Shown: in pieces, positions 18,055-27,135 of the stretch
How the letters are laid out: every line of letters starts with the position of its first letter
Numbering within the stretch: position 1 is the stretch's first letter
NCBI RefSeq assembly: GCF_000429845.1
Contig: NZ_KE386972.1
Span: 165,220-229,219, forward strand
DNA length: 64,000 bases
Reading direction: 5' to 3'
Origin: Comamonas composti DSM 21721
GTDB lineage: Bacteria > Pseudomonadota > Gammaproteobacteria > Burkholderiales > Burkholderiaceae_C
Notes under the pieces: generated by a model
Database searches by the model: none
Told to the model about the DNA's origin: nothing
What the model saw: only the letters and a program-made list of their open reading frames with translations
Translations under genes and position numbers: made by a program

Positions 18055-19953
18055 TTAGTTGCTAGTGCCGCGGCTGGCCACGGAGCGGTGCTCGTCGCCC
18101 TCGGGCTTCCAGACCTGGCCTATGGACAGGCTTTGCAGGCGTTTGCGGCGGCCATACCAGAGGTTGACCAGGCCACGCGAGAAGAACACGGCCGAGAACA
18201 TGCTCGTCAGAATGCCGATGCAGTGCACCACGGCAAAGCCGCGCACCACGCCCGAGCCAAAGGCCAGCAGCGCCAGGCCCGCGATCAGCGTGGTCACGTT
18301 GGAGTCGAGAATCGTGTGCCAGGCATGCTCGTAGCCCGCATGGATCGCAGCCTGGGGCGAAGCGCCTGCACGCAACTCCTCGCGGATGCGCTCGTTGATC
18401 AGCACGTTGGAGTCGATGGCCACGCCCAGCGCCAGCGCCATGGCCGCGATGCCGGGCAGGGTCAGCGTGGCCTGCAGCATGGACAGAATCGCCAGCAGCA
18501 GCAGCACGTTCACCGACAGCGCAATCGTGGAGATCACGCCGAAGAACATGTAGTAGACACACATGAAGCCCGCGATCGCCACCAGGCCCCAGACCACGGA
18601 GTTGATGCCGCGGCTGATGTTGTCGGCGCCCAGGCTGGGGCCGATGGTGTATTCCTCGATGATCTCCATGGGCGCAGCCAGCGAACCGGCGCGCAGCAGC
18701 AGGGCCGTGTCATTGGCTTCCACCGTGGTCATGCGGCCCGAGATCTGCACGCGGCCGCCACCGATCTCGGAGCGGATCACGGGCGCCGTCACGACCTCGC
18801 CCTTGCCCTTCTCGAACAGGATGATGGCCATGCGCTTGCCCACGTTCTCGCGCGTGATGTCCTTGAAGATGCGCGCGCCCTTGGCATCCAGCACCAGGTT
18901 GACCGTGGGCTCCTGGGTCTGGCCGTCGAAGCCGGGCTGGGCGTCGGTGAGGTTCTCGCCGGTCAGCACCACCTGCTTTTGCACGATCACGGCCTGGCTG
19001 TTGCGGTCCAGGTATTTCTCGGCACCAAAGGGCACGGGGCCGGTGCCCATCTCGGCGCCGCGCGCTTCCGAGGACTCGTCCACCATGCGCACTTCCAGCG
19101 TCGCCGTGCGGCCCAGAATGTCCTTGGCCTTGGCCGTGTCCTGCACGCCAGGCAGTTGCACCACGATGCGGTCCAGCCCTTGCTGCTGGATCACGGGCTC
19201 GGCCACGCCCAGCTCGTTGATACGGTTGTGCAGCGTGACCATGTTCTGCTTGAGCGCCTGCTCCTGCACCTTGCGCAAGGCCTCGGGCTTGATCGTGGCG
19301 CGCAGCTTGAAGCCCTCGCCGTCGGGCACCGAAGTCGCCGTGAGGTCGGGCAACTGGTCGACGACCAGATTGCGCGCAGCCGTGAGCGTGGCCTCGTCGC
19401 GCACGCGGATCTCCACGGTATTGCCGTCACGCGAGACACCGCCATGGCGTATGTTCTTGTCGCGCAGCATGGTGCGCAGATCGCTGGCATAGGAGTCGGC
19501 CTTCTTGGTCAGCGCGGCCTCCATGTCCACCTGCAGCATGAAGTGCACACCGCCACGCAGGTCCAGGCCCAGGTACATGGGGTTGGCGCCAATGGCCGAC
19601 AGCCACTGGGGCGAGCGCGAAACCAGGTTCAACGCCACGATGTAGGCAGGATCCTCGGCATCGGGGATCAAGGCCTTCTGAATCACGTCCTTGGCCTTGA
19701 GCTGCTCGTCGGGCGTGTTGAAGCGCGCACGCACCGAATTGCCCTCCAGGTTGAGCACATCGGGCTTGAGGCCGGAGCCCGCCAGGGCAGCCTCGACCTT
19801 TTCCAGCACGGCGTTGTCCACCTTGATCGTGGACTTGGCCGAGGAAACCTGCACGGCAGGCGCCTCGCCAAAGAAATTGGGCAGGGTGTAGAGCACCCCA
19901 ACGAGCAGCGCGATCACGATGATCGCGTACTTCCAGACCGGATATCGGTTCAT
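18055..19953 (-). CDS. secD: Protein translocase subunit SecD
   Basis: A 632-residue inner-membrane protein. The start at MNRYPVWKYAIIVIAL places the first helix at the N-terminus; the 16-residue extension is rejected. The periplasmic P1 domain contains LGLDLRGGVHFMLQVDME, the family hallmark, and later blocks QQGLDRIVVQLPGVQD and TDAQPGFD. The C-terminal five-helix region has LPGIAAMALALGVAIDSNVLINERIREEL with the conserved Asp. It is the middle gene of yajC-secD-secF. The tgt/queA genes that often precede yajC are absent here; a long oxidoreductase gene occupies that position. Confidence 0.96.
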   Translation of the reverse strand: MNRYPVWKYAIIVIALLVGVLYTLPNFFGEAPAVQVSSAKSTIKVDNAVLEKVEAALAGSGLKPDVLNLEGNSVRARFNTPDEQLKAKDVIQKALIPDAEDPAYIVALNLVSRSPQWLSAIGANPMYLGLDLRGGVHFMLQVDMEAALTKKADSYASDLRTMLRDKNIRHGGVSRDGNTVEIRVRDEATLTAARNLVVDQLPDLTATSVPDGEGFKLRATIKPEALRKVQEQALKQNMVTLHNRINELGVAEPVIQQQGLDRIVVQLPGVQDTAKAKDILGRTATLEVRMVDESSEARGAEMGTGPVPFGAEKYLDRNSQAVIVQKQVVLTGENLTDAQPGFDGQTQEPTVNLVLDAKGARIFKDITRENVGKRMAIILFEKGKGEVVTAPVIRSEIGGGRVQISGRMTTVEANDTALLLRAGSLAAPMEIIEEYTIGPSLGADNISRGINSVVWGLVAIAGFMCVYYMFFGVISTIALSVNVLLLLAILSMLQATLTLPGIAAMALALGVAIDSNVLINERIREELRAGASPQAAIHAGYEHAWHTILDSNVTTLIAGLALLAFGSGVVRGFAVVHCIGILTSMFSAVFFSRGLVNLWYGRRKRLQSLSIGQVWKPEGDEHRSVASRGTSN

Positions 19954-20038
19954 GATCGCGCTCTTAGTAGTCAGCAACGCACAAAGGGCGTGGGGCCACA
20001 ACAGCAGCCATCACACCCGCGAGACAAGAGGACAAGGC

Positions 20039-20371
20039 TTATTTCAGCGTGTCCTTGGGCAGGACCTGAACCACGGCGCTGCGCTGGATCTGGACCTCGA
20101 CGCCGGAAGCCACCTCGATGTGCAGGAACTGCTCGGACATGCGCGTGACGCGACCGATGATGCCGCCGGCCGTGGCCACTTCGTCACCCTTGGCCAGGGC
20201 TTCGACCATGGCGCGGTGCTCTTTCTGGCGCTTCATCTGGGGGCGGATCATCACGAAATACAGCACCACAAACATCAGCACCAGGGGCAGCATGCCCGTG
20301 AGCGAGCCCATGAAGCCGCCTTCGGCGGCAGCGGCTGGGGCGGTTTGGGCGAAAGCGGAGGAGATAAACAC
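20039..20371 (-). CDS. yajC: Sec translocase accessory protein YajC
   Basis: A 110-residue single-pass membrane protein. The start is taken as GTG (MFISSAFAQTAP after initiation) because an ACGGAG ribosome site lies 8 nt upstream and the length then equals the usual YajC; the longer ATG frame crosses two terminators. One helix (GMLPLVLMFVVLYFVMIRPQ) is followed by the cytoplasmic RPQMKRQKEHRAMVEALAKG motif and the GDEVATAGGIIGRV domain. First gene of the secDF operon. Confidence 0.95.
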   Translation of the reverse strand: MFISSAFAQTAPAAAAEGGFMGSLTGMLPLVLMFVVLYFVMIRPQMKRQKEHRAMVEALAKGDEVATAGGIIGRVTRMSEQFLHIEVASGVEVQIQRSAVVQVLPKDTLK

Positions 20372-20486
20372 GGTCAAGACTCCGTAATGGACTGATTCAG
20401 AAATATAGGGGTTGCACAGGGCGATACAAGTTCCGCGCCCCGGCAGATTAACAAAGCATTGTATGCGTGGGGGTCGGCCTCCCAGG

Positions 20487-20515
20487 ACCCGGGCTTGCGC
20501 AGCCCCGGGTTTTTC
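20487..20515 (+). terminator. GC hairpin followed by T-run, plus strand
   Basis: ACCCGGG (20487-20493) and CCCGGGT (20504-20510) can pair around a TGCG-containing loop, followed by TTTTC. No plus-strand gene ends here, so it may act on antisense transcripts or simply be a structured element upstream of yajC. Confidence 0.45.
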
Positions 20516-20523
20516 ACGGGCAA

Positions 20524-20558
20524 GAAAAACCGCCCATGCCATGGGCTGCGGGCGGTTT
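20524..20558 (-). terminator. Rho-independent terminator of the indolepyruvate oxidoreductase gene
   Basis: Perfect 9-bp stem AAACCGCCC (20527-20535) / GGGCGGTTT (20550-20558), loop 14 nt, followed on the minus strand by a T-rich TTTCTTG. It lies 40 bp after the gene end at 20598 and before yajC. Confidence 0.85.
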
Positions 20559-20597
20559 CATGTCTCTCGCCAAGGCCTGGCGGCCTTCTGCAGAGCA

Positions 20598-23500
20598 TTA
20601 TGAGCGCGCGTCTACGCGCTTGGCGCGGCCTCGCTCCAGCAAGGCCTGCCATTTGCTGCGGGCCGCGGCCAGGTTGCGCTCCTTCACATGGCCATAGCCA
20701 CGAATCTGCTCAGGGATGCTGGCGATCTCCACGGCCAGGGCCAGGCGCTGGCCGTCCATGCCCGCGCCCATGCCATCGAGCAGGCCCTCCATGCACTGCC
20801 GATACTCTGCAATGAGTGCGCGCTCACCACGACGCTCCTCGGTGCGGCCAAAAGGATCGAAGACCGTGCCGCGCAAGCCCTTCATGCGCGCAAGCACGCC
20901 CATGGCCTTGCGCATCCAGGGGCCATAGCTTTTCTTGACCAGGTGGCCTTGTGCGTTCCTGCCTGCCGTGGATGGCGGCGCCAGGTGATGAACGAGCTTG
21001 TAGTCACCCTCGAACATCTCGCCAAGGCGCCGCGTAAAGGCGGCATCGGTATGCAGGCGCGCGACCTCGTACTCGTCCTTGTAGGCCATGAGCTTGAACA
21101 GATAGCGGGCCACGGCCTCGGACAGGCGCGTGCCCTGGTCCAGGGCCTGCTCGGCTGCATGGACCTTGTCCACGAAGCGCTGGTATTCGCCGGCGTAAGC
21201 CGCATCCTGGTAGGCCGTGAGGAATTCCACGCGCCTGGCGACCATTTCGGCCAGCGAAGGCTTTTTGACGAACTGGATCACCTGCTCCGCCTGGAACAGG
21301 GCGCGTACGGCCGCGAGATCATGCGCGCAGCGCCGGCCCCATTCAAATGCGGCCTGGTTGTTGGCCACCTGCACGCCGTTGAGCTCCATGGCGCGCATCA
21401 GCGCTGCATGCGACAGCGGCACACGCCCCTTCTGCCAGGCATAGCCGAGCATCAGCGGATTGGTGTAGATGCTGTCGCCCAGCAGTTGCACCGCCACCTG
21501 TTCGGCATCGAAGACACCGAGCATGGGTGCGCCCACGGCCTGGGCCAGCGCATTCGCACAGCCCTGGTCGGGCGACTGCCAGTCGGGGTTGGTCACAAAG
21601 GCGGCCGTGGGCGTGCCATGGCTGTTGAGCGCCACGAAGGTGCGGCCCGGCTGCATGGTGGCCATGGTCGTGGGCGTGGCCGCAACGATGGGGTCGCACC
21701 CTATCACCAGATCGGCCTTGGCCATGTCCACCTTGGTGGTGTGGATCGCATCCGCCCGGTTGGCGATCTGCACATGGCTCCAGGTGGAGCCGCCCTTTTG
21801 CGCCAGGCCTGCCGCATCCTGGGTGACCACGCCCTTGCCTTCCAGATGGGCAGCCATGCCCAGCAGCGAGCCTATGGTGATCACGCCCGTGCCGCCGACG
21901 CCGGCCACGACGATGCCAAAGGCCTGCTCGGCCACGGGCAGGCTGGGCTCGGGAATGGGCGGCAGTTGGGACAAATCGCCCTTTGCCTCTTTCCTCGGCT
22001 TTTTGAGCGTGCCGCCCTCGACGGTCACGAAGCTGGGACAAAAGCCGTTGACGCAGGAGAAATCCTTGTTGCAGCTGTTCTGGTTGATGCGCCGCTTGCG
22101 GCCGAACTCGGTCTCCACGGGCTCGACCGAGAGGCAGTTGGAGGCCACGCCGCAGTCGCCGCAGCCCTCGCAGACCAGCTCGTTGATGACCACGGTCTTG
22201 TCGGGCGTGGCAAGCGTGCCGCGCTTTCTGCGGCGGCGCTTTTCGGTGGCGCAGGTCTGGTCGTAGATGATGGCCGTGCAGCCCTTGAGCTCGCGGAACT
22301 CGCGCTGTATGCGGTCCAGCTCATCGCGGTGGTGCACGGTCACGCCGGGAGCCAGGGCCACGCCATGGTATTTGCCCGGCTCGTCGGTGACGATGACCAG
22401 CCTGGCCACGCCTTCGGACAAAAGGCTGTTCATGATCTGCAGCACCGAATGGCCCTCGGGGCGCTCGCCCACGCGCTGGCCGCCGGTCATGGCCACGGCA
22501 TCGTTGTAGAGGACCTTGTAGGTGATGTTCACCCCGGCCGCAATGCTCTGGCGTATGGCCAGCAGCCCGCTGTGGAAGTAGGTGCCGTCGCCGAGGTTGG
22601 CGAACACATGCCTGTCCTTGGTGAAATGCGCCTGGCCTATCCAGCTCACGCCCTCGCCGCCCATCTGCGTGAAGGTGCTGGTGTTGCGCTCCGGCATCCA
22701 GGTCGTCATGTAGTGGCAGCCTATGCCGGCCACGGCGCGGCTGCCCTCGGGCACACGCGTGCTGGTGTTGTGCGGGCAGCCGCTGCAAAACCAGGGCAGG
22801 CGGTCGCCCGTGGGCTGGCTTTGCGCGCTCCTGAGCGCTGCCTCGCGCGCATCAAGCACGGCAATGCGTTCCTGCATGCGCGCCTCGATGTCTGCGGGCA
22901 CGCCCAGCTTGTGCAGCCGCGCGGCAATGGCGCGCGCAATCAGGGCCGGCGTGAGATCGGCATTCGGGCGCAGCAGCCAGTCGGTGCTGGGGTTGGGCAG
23001 CGACCACTCGCCGCCATGCTCGTCGCTGAACTTGCCGACCACGTTGGGGCGCACATCGTCGCGCCAGTTGTAGAGCTCTTCCTTGACCTGGTATTCGATG
23101 ACCTGGCGCTTTTCCTCCACGACCAGGATTTCCTGCAAGCCGCGCGCGAAGTCGCGCGTGATCGTGGCCTCCAGCGGCCAGACCACGTTGACCTTGTGCA
23201 CGCGAATGCCCAGCTGGCGGCAGGTGTCGTCATCCAGCCCCAGATCGACCAGCGCCTGGCGCATGTCGTTATAGGCCTTGCCGCTGGCGATCAGGCCGAA
23301 GCGGTCATTGGGCGTGGCCACCACGTTGTGGTTGAGGCGGTTGGCACGCACATAGGCCAGGGCTGCATACCACTTGTGGTTCATGAGCCGCTGTTCCTGC
23401 TCCAGCGGCGGATCGGGCCAGCGTATGTGCAGGCCGCCCGGCGGCATCTGGAAGTCCTCGGGCAGCACGATGTTCACGCGGTCGGGATCGACGGCCACGC

Positions 23501-24164
23501 TGGACGAGGACTCCACGACTTCCTGGATCGTCTTCATGCCCGACCACAGACCCGAGAAGCGGCTCATGGCGATCGCGTGCAGACCCATGTCCAGAATGTC
23601 CTGCACGCTGCTCGGAAAGAACACCGGCGTGCCGCAGGCCTTGAAGATGTGGTCGCTCTGGTGGGCCGCCGTGGAGCTCTTGCTGATGTGGTCGTCGCCG
23701 GCCAGCGCGATCACGCCGCCGTGCCTTGCCGTGCCCGCCATGTTCGCGTGCTTGAACACGTCCGAGCAGCGGTCCACGCCCGGCCCCTTGCCATACCAGA
23801 TGCCGAACACGCCGTCGAACTTCCTGGACTCGGGGTAGAGGTCGAGCTGCTGTGTGCCCCAGACTGCGGTGGCGCCCAGCTCCTCGTTGACGCCGGGCTG
23901 GAACACGATGTTGTTCGCCTCCAGATGTTTCTTGGCCGCCCACAGCGCCTGGTCGTAGCCGCCCAGGGGCGAGCCGCGATAGCCGCTGATGAAGCCGCCG
24001 GTGTTCAGGCCCCGTGCCGCATCGCGCTGGCGCTGCAGCATGGGCAGACGCACCAGGGCCTGGACGCCGCTCATGAAGGCGCGGCCATGTTCAAGTGTGT
24101 ATTTGTCATCCAGGGTCGCGGTTTCCAGCGTCTTGCGGACCGCATCGGGCAGTGGGGCATTCAT
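20598..24164 (-). CDS. Indolepyruvate ferredoxin oxidoreductase, fused large form
   Basis: A 1188-residue cytoplasmic enzyme that oxidatively decarboxylates aryl-2-oxoacids (indolepyruvate, phenylpyruvate) to aryl-acetyl-CoA. The start at MNAPLPDAVRKTLE has GGGAGGTGCGCT just before it. Order: N-terminal pyruvate-ferredoxin-like domain (GFISGYRGSPLGGYDQAL, about residue 55), the ThDP site ANLGDGTYFHSG with a later YNDA near residue 525-550, a ferredoxin-like cluster CEGCGDCGVASNC plus a second Cys group (CNKDFSCVNGFCPSF) at about 663-710, and a C-terminal gamma-like domain (GIVVAGVGGTGVITIGSLLG). In archaea these are the separate iorA and iorB; the fused form is typical of Proteobacteria. Divergent Lrp-type regulator suggests control by an amino acid. 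Confidence 0.93.
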   Translation of the reverse strand: MNAPLPDAVRKTLETATLDDKYTLEHGRAFMSGVQALVRLPMLQRQRDAARGLNTGGFISGYRGSPLGGYDQALWAAKKHLEANNIVFQPGVNEELGATAVWGTQQLDLYPESRKFDGVFGIWYGKGPGVDRCSDVFKHANMAGTARHGGVIALAGDDHISKSSTAAHQSDHIFKACGTPVFFPSSVQDILDMGLHAIAMSRFSGLWSGMKTIQEVVESSSSVAVDPDRVNIVLPEDFQMPPGGLHIRWPDPPLEQEQRLMNHKWYAALAYVRANRLNHNVVATPNDRFGLIASGKAYNDMRQALVDLGLDDDTCRQLGIRVHKVNVVWPLEATITRDFARGLQEILVVEEKRQVIEYQVKEELYNWRDDVRPNVVGKFSDEHGGEWSLPNPSTDWLLRPNADLTPALIARAIAARLHKLGVPADIEARMQERIAVLDAREAALRSAQSQPTGDRLPWFCSGCPHNTSTRVPEGSRAVAGIGCHYMTTWMPERNTSTFTQMGGEGVSWIGQAHFTKDRHVFANLGDGTYFHSGLLAIRQSIAAGVNITYKVLYNDAVAMTGGQRVGERPEGHSVLQIMNSLLSEGVARLVIVTDEPGKYHGVALAPGVTVHHRDELDRIQREFRELKGCTAIIYDQTCATEKRRRRKRGTLATPDKTVVINELVCEGCGDCGVASNCLSVEPVETEFGRKRRINQNSCNKDFSCVNGFCPSFVTVEGGTLKKPRKEAKGDLSQLPPIPEPSLPVAEQAFGIVVAGVGGTGVITIGSLLGMAAHLEGKGVVTQDAAGLAQKGGSTWSHVQIANRADAIHTTKVDMAKADLVIGCDPIVAATPTTMATMQPGRTFVALNSHGTPTAAFVTNPDWQSPDQGCANALAQAVGAPMLGVFDAEQVAVQLLGDSIYTNPLMLGYAWQKGRVPLSHAALMRAMELNGVQVANNQAAFEWGRRCAHDLAAVRALFQAEQVIQFVKKPSLAEMVARRVEFLTAYQDAAYAGEYQRFVDKVHAAEQALDQGTRLSEAVARYLFKLMAYKDEYEVARLHTDAAFTRRLGEMFEGDYKLVHHLAPPSTAGRNAQGHLVKKSYGPWMRKAMGVLARMKGLRGTVFDPFGRTEERRGERALIAEYRQCMEGLLDGMGAGMDGQRLALAVEIASIPEQIRGYGHVKERNLAAARSKWQALLERGRAKRVDARS

Positions 24165-24331
24165 AGCGCACCTCCCAGACCGATGTGGCGAGCGCCGGAG
24201 CCTGCCTGTTTCGTTGCGCGCATGGCATCGCCATACACTGCGCGCTGATGCTGCAAACCGTGGCCGGGCCTGCATGCGATACCGGGCGCTTGTGGCGCGC
24301 GCCGGATGTCTGGGAGCCGTGGGGTATTCAT
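24161..24331 (-). CDS. Possible small ORF upstream of and overlapping the oxidoreductase start
   Basis: A 56-residue frame starting MNTPRLPDIRRAPQ with an ACGGAGACAAGCC ribosome-like site, and ending in a TGA that overlaps the oxidoreductase ATG (ATGA). Its composition (Arg, Gly, Gln, Ala) shows no domain, signal or membrane segment. It could be a translated leader that couples initiation to the downstream gene, or chance in high-GC DNA. Confidence 0.25.
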   Translation of the reverse strand: MNTPRLPDIRRAPQAPGIACRPGHGLQHQRAVYGDAMRATKQAGSGARHIGLGGAL

Positions 24332-24501
24332 GGCTTGTCTCCGTTGATGTGGCTGCGCGTCATGCAGGGTAGGCATGCGCACCGCTCGTTATTGCGTCTG
24401 ACCGCAGCATTCAGTGTATTCGGGCGTTCTCGATAAGTGTTTGCTTTCTTTGCGCTATAAACGCTTTCTTCAGCAATAATCTTTCTTGAAAGCAGGTATT
24501 A
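24165..24501. promoter_or_regulatory. Divergent control region between oxidoreductase and Lrp/AsnC genes
   Basis: A 337-bp divergent spacer. The right 90 bp, before the regulator, is AT-richer than its surroundings and carries CTTTCTTGAAAG (24481-24492, 5-bp inverted arms) directly upstream of its ribosome site AGCAGG, plus two direct GCTTTCTT copies further up (from 24443). These are candidates for an Lrp-family operator. The left part contains the small ORF described separately. Confidence 0.4.
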
Positions 24502-24984
24502 ATGAATACTTTAGACAAGTTCGATATTGCCATCCTGGGTCTGTTGCAAGCCAATGCCCGGCTGACCAATGCCGAGCTGGCCCAGCGCGTAGGTCTGTCG
24601 GCAGCTCCTTGCTGGCGCCGTGTTCGCGCGCTGGAAAGAGCCGGCTTCATACGCGGCTATCACGCCGAGATCGATCGCCACAAGATCGGCCTGGGCGTGC
24701 TGGCCTTTGTACGCCTCGATGCGGTGCGCACCGTGGGCGCGCTGACGCTGGAGATGGAGGAGGCGATCCGCAAGCTGCCCGAGGTGGTCTCCTGCCACTA
24801 CATCAGCGGCACGGGCACCTTCGAGCTGCAGGTCGTGGCCCGCGATCTGGAGAGTTTTGCCCTTTTTGCGCGCACCACCTTGCTCAACCTGCCCAACGTC
24901 AAGGACATACAGACCAGTTTTTCGCTGGGCGAGATCAAGTCCAGCCACGCCCTGCCCCTGACCCATCTGGGCCAGGACTTCTGA
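24502..24984 (+). CDS. Lrp/AsnC family transcriptional regulator
   Basis: A 160-residue DNA-binding protein. The N-terminal helix-turn-helix (LDKFDIAILGLLQANARLTN then AELAQRVGLSAAPCWRRVRAL, residues 4-48) is the standard Lrp type, with LERAGFIRGYHAEIDRHKIG following. The C-terminal RAM/AsnC ligand domain (about 70-150) includes VVSCHYISGTGTFELQVVAR. Such regulators respond to amino acids. It is divergent from the indolepyruvate oxidoreductase gene and most likely controls it, perhaps sensing tryptophan or phenylalanine (inference). Confidence 0.93.
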   Translation: MNTLDKFDIAILGLLQANARLTNAELAQRVGLSAAPCWRRVRALERAGFIRGYHAEIDRHKIGLGVLAFVRLDAVRTVGALTLEMEEAIRKLPEVVSCHYISGTGTFELQVVARDLESFALFARTTLLNLPNVKDIQTSFSLGEIKSSHALPLTHLGQDF

Positions 24985-25086
24985 TCCGCGGCGCCGCTGC
25001 CGCCCCGGACCCAAGGCCCGGGGCCGTCTGCGGACACAGCCGGCAAGCATGGCGCCGAGCCGCGTTTGCCCCGAGAATCGGTCCAC

Positions 25087-26847
25087 ATGGCCGAAGAACA
25101 ACGCTCCCCAGATCCCACCACCCCACCTGCCTCTTCCGTGACCCCGCCCGGCGATGGTTCTGCGCCGGCGGCAGCGCCGGCCGGCATGCTGCTGGAGGAC
25201 CCTGCGGGCATGAGCGAGGCCGAGCGCATCGGCGCTGCAGCCCAGGGGCGCGAGGCCGCCAAGGCCTCGCAGGCCGTATGGGCGCCGCTGTCCGGCTCCA
25301 CCTTCCGCATGCTGTGGCTGATCTGGATGGCGGCCAACACCTGCATGTGGATGAACGATGTGGCCGCGGCCTGGCTCATGACCTCGCTGACCACCTCCCC
25401 CGTGCTCGTGGCCCTGGTGCAGTCGGCCTCGACCCTGCCCGTGTTCCTGCTGGGCCTGCCCAGCGGGGCCCTGGCCGACATTCTCGACAGGCGCCGCTAT
25501 TTCATCGTCACCCAGTTCTGGGTTGCAGCCGTGGCCCTGGTGCTGTGCCTGGTCGTGCTCTCGGGCCGCATGACGGCTCAGTGGCTGCTGGTGCTGACCT
25601 TTGCCAACGGCATCGGCCTGGCCATGCGCTGGCCCGTGTTCTCGGCCCTGATTCCCGAGCTGGTCTCCAGGCAGCACCTGCCTTCGGCCATGGCGCTCAA
25701 TGCCGTGGCCATGAATGCCTCGCGCATCATCGGCCCCCTGGTTGCCGGGGCCATCATCGCCAGCCTGGGCAGTGCCTGGGTGTTCGTGCTCAATGCCTCG
25801 CTGTCCATCATCTCGGGCTTTGTGCTGATCCGCTGGAAGCGCAAGCACAACGAAAACCCGCTGGGCCGCGAACGCCTGCCCAGCGCCATGCGCGTGGGCC
25901 TGCAGTTCGTCAAGGAGTCACCGCGCATGCACGCGGTGCTGGCGCGCACGGTGAGCTTTTTTCTGCAGACCACGGCCGTCATGGCCTTGCTGCCCTTGAT
26001 CGCCCAGCGCCTGCACGGCCCGGCCGAGGACGGCAGCGGCGCCAACACCTTCACGCTGCTGCTGGCCTCCATGGGCGCGGGCGCCATCGTGGGCGCCATG
26101 TTCCTGCCGCGCCTGCGCCAGGCCTTTGCCAAGGAGCAACTGGTGCGCTGGGGCACGGCCGTGCAGGCGCTGGCCACGCTGGGCGTGGCCGTGGCACCCG
26201 ACCTCTATGTGGCCGTGCCCGCGCTCATGCTTGCCGGCATGGCCTTGATCAGCACCGCCAACACCCTGGGCGTTTCGGCACAGATGGCCTTGCCCAACTG
26301 GGTGCGTGCACGCGGCATGTCGGTCTACCAGATGTCCATCATGGGCGGCACGGCCGCAGGCGCCGCGCTCTGGGGCCAGATCGCGAGCCTGAGCAGCGTG
26401 CGCACCAGCCTGGTGGTGGCCGCCTTCAGCGGCGTGGCCTGCATGCTGCTCGTGCAAAAGCTGGTGCGCGACCGCCAGATCGAGGAGGACCTGAGCCCCT
26501 CCAAGGCCTTCAAGCGCCCCGAGGCCAGCATTGAGCCCGAGGCCGGCCGCGTGGTCGTGACCATCGAATACCAGATCGATCCGGCCCAGGCCCCGGCATT
26601 CCGCGCCCTCATGCAGGAGAGCCGGCGCAGCCGCATGCGCCAGGGCGCGCTGTCCTGGCATCTGCTGCACAGCATGAGCCACCCCGAGCGCTATGTGGAG
26701 CAGATCGTGGACGAGTCCTGGACCGAGCACCTGCGCCGCTTCGACCGCGTCACCGCCGACGACGTGGCGCTGCGCGACAAGAAGCTCGCCTACCACAAGG
26801 GCAAGGAGCCGCCGCGCGTCACGCGCTACTTCTCAGACTCCATATAA
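25087..26847 (+). CDS. MFS exporter (MFS_3/EntS-like) with C-terminal ABM-like domain
   Basis: A 586-residue membrane protein. The start is ATG 25087; the upstream TTG frame start is rejected. Residues 1-70 are a polar Pro/Ala-rich cytoplasmic lead. Then come about twelve helices with MFS_3 features (FRMLWLIWMAANTCMWMNDV; LPSGALADILDRRRYF; SAMALNAVAMNASRIIGPL). The C-terminal hundred residues (from about 485: RVVVTIEYQIDPAQAPAFRA ... GALSWHLLHSMSHPERYVEQ) look like a ferredoxin-like fold of the antibiotic-biosynthesis-monooxygenase type. The substrate is unknown. It follows the Lrp gene by about 100 bp on the same strand. Confidence 0.8.
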   Translation: MAEEQRSPDPTTPPASSVTPPGDGSAPAAAPAGMLLEDPAGMSEAERIGAAAQGREAAKASQAVWAPLSGSTFRMLWLIWMAANTCMWMNDVAAAWLMTSLTTSPVLVALVQSASTLPVFLLGLPSGALADILDRRRYFIVTQFWVAAVALVLCLVVLSGRMTAQWLLVLTFANGIGLAMRWPVFSALIPELVSRQHLPSAMALNAVAMNASRIIGPLVAGAIIASLGSAWVFVLNASLSIISGFVLIRWKRKHNENPLGRERLPSAMRVGLQFVKESPRMHAVLARTVSFFLQTTAVMALLPLIAQRLHGPAEDGSGANTFTLLLASMGAGAIVGAMFLPRLRQAFAKEQLVRWGTAVQALATLGVAVAPDLYVAVPALMLAGMALISTANTLGVSAQMALPNWVRARGMSVYQMSIMGGTAAGAALWGQIASLSSVRTSLVVAAFSGVACMLLVQKLVRDRQIEEDLSPSKAFKRPEASIEPEAGRVVVTIEYQIDPAQAPAFRALMQESRRSRMRQGALSWHLLHSMSHPERYVEQIVDESWTEHLRRFDRVTADDVALRDKKLAYHKGKEPPRVTRYFSDSI

Positions 26848-27135
26848 ATACAAGAGCTGTTAGCGCTTGCCCCTCAACGATTTCAGGCATGAATCCATCT
26901 GAAATCGTTATCTAGCAAGCGCTGGCAGCTCTTGTTTTAGATAACTACTCGGCAGCCTGCACCAGGCTTGCGCCCGGGCTGCACCACAAACGCTCCTGCC
27001 GCTGCCTGCGCGCGCCGGCCGATCGCGCCCCCGCCTTGCTGCGCCTTGATGCGCGCGGCTGGCATGCCTCTTGCAATGAACCGCCCAAGGCCGATCCCGC
27101 ACCGTGCGGACGGCCCTTCAACCCGAGGGCGCTCC
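26848..27135. repeat. Intergenic region with repeat family B, copy 5 (26852-26933)
   Basis: Nearly perfect outer arms AAGAGCTGTTAGCGCTTGC (26852-26870) and GCAAGCGCTGGCAGCTCTT (26915-26933), with inner arms AACGATTTCAG / CTGAAATCGTT (26876-26886, 26899-26909). It is followed by TGTTTTAG, so it can act as a terminator for the MFS gene. The remaining 200 bp is the leader of the nitrate operon; no regulator site was recognised. Confidence 0.75.

Noticed and set aside
18088-20148. 686-residue open frame opposite secD
   Set aside because: Antisense shadow of a clear secD gene; its composition (His, Gln, Arg, Gly) is typical of mirrored frames.
24486-26534. 682-residue plus-strand frame across the Lrp and MFS genes
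   Set aside because: It runs out of frame through two recognisable genes and has no domain of its own.
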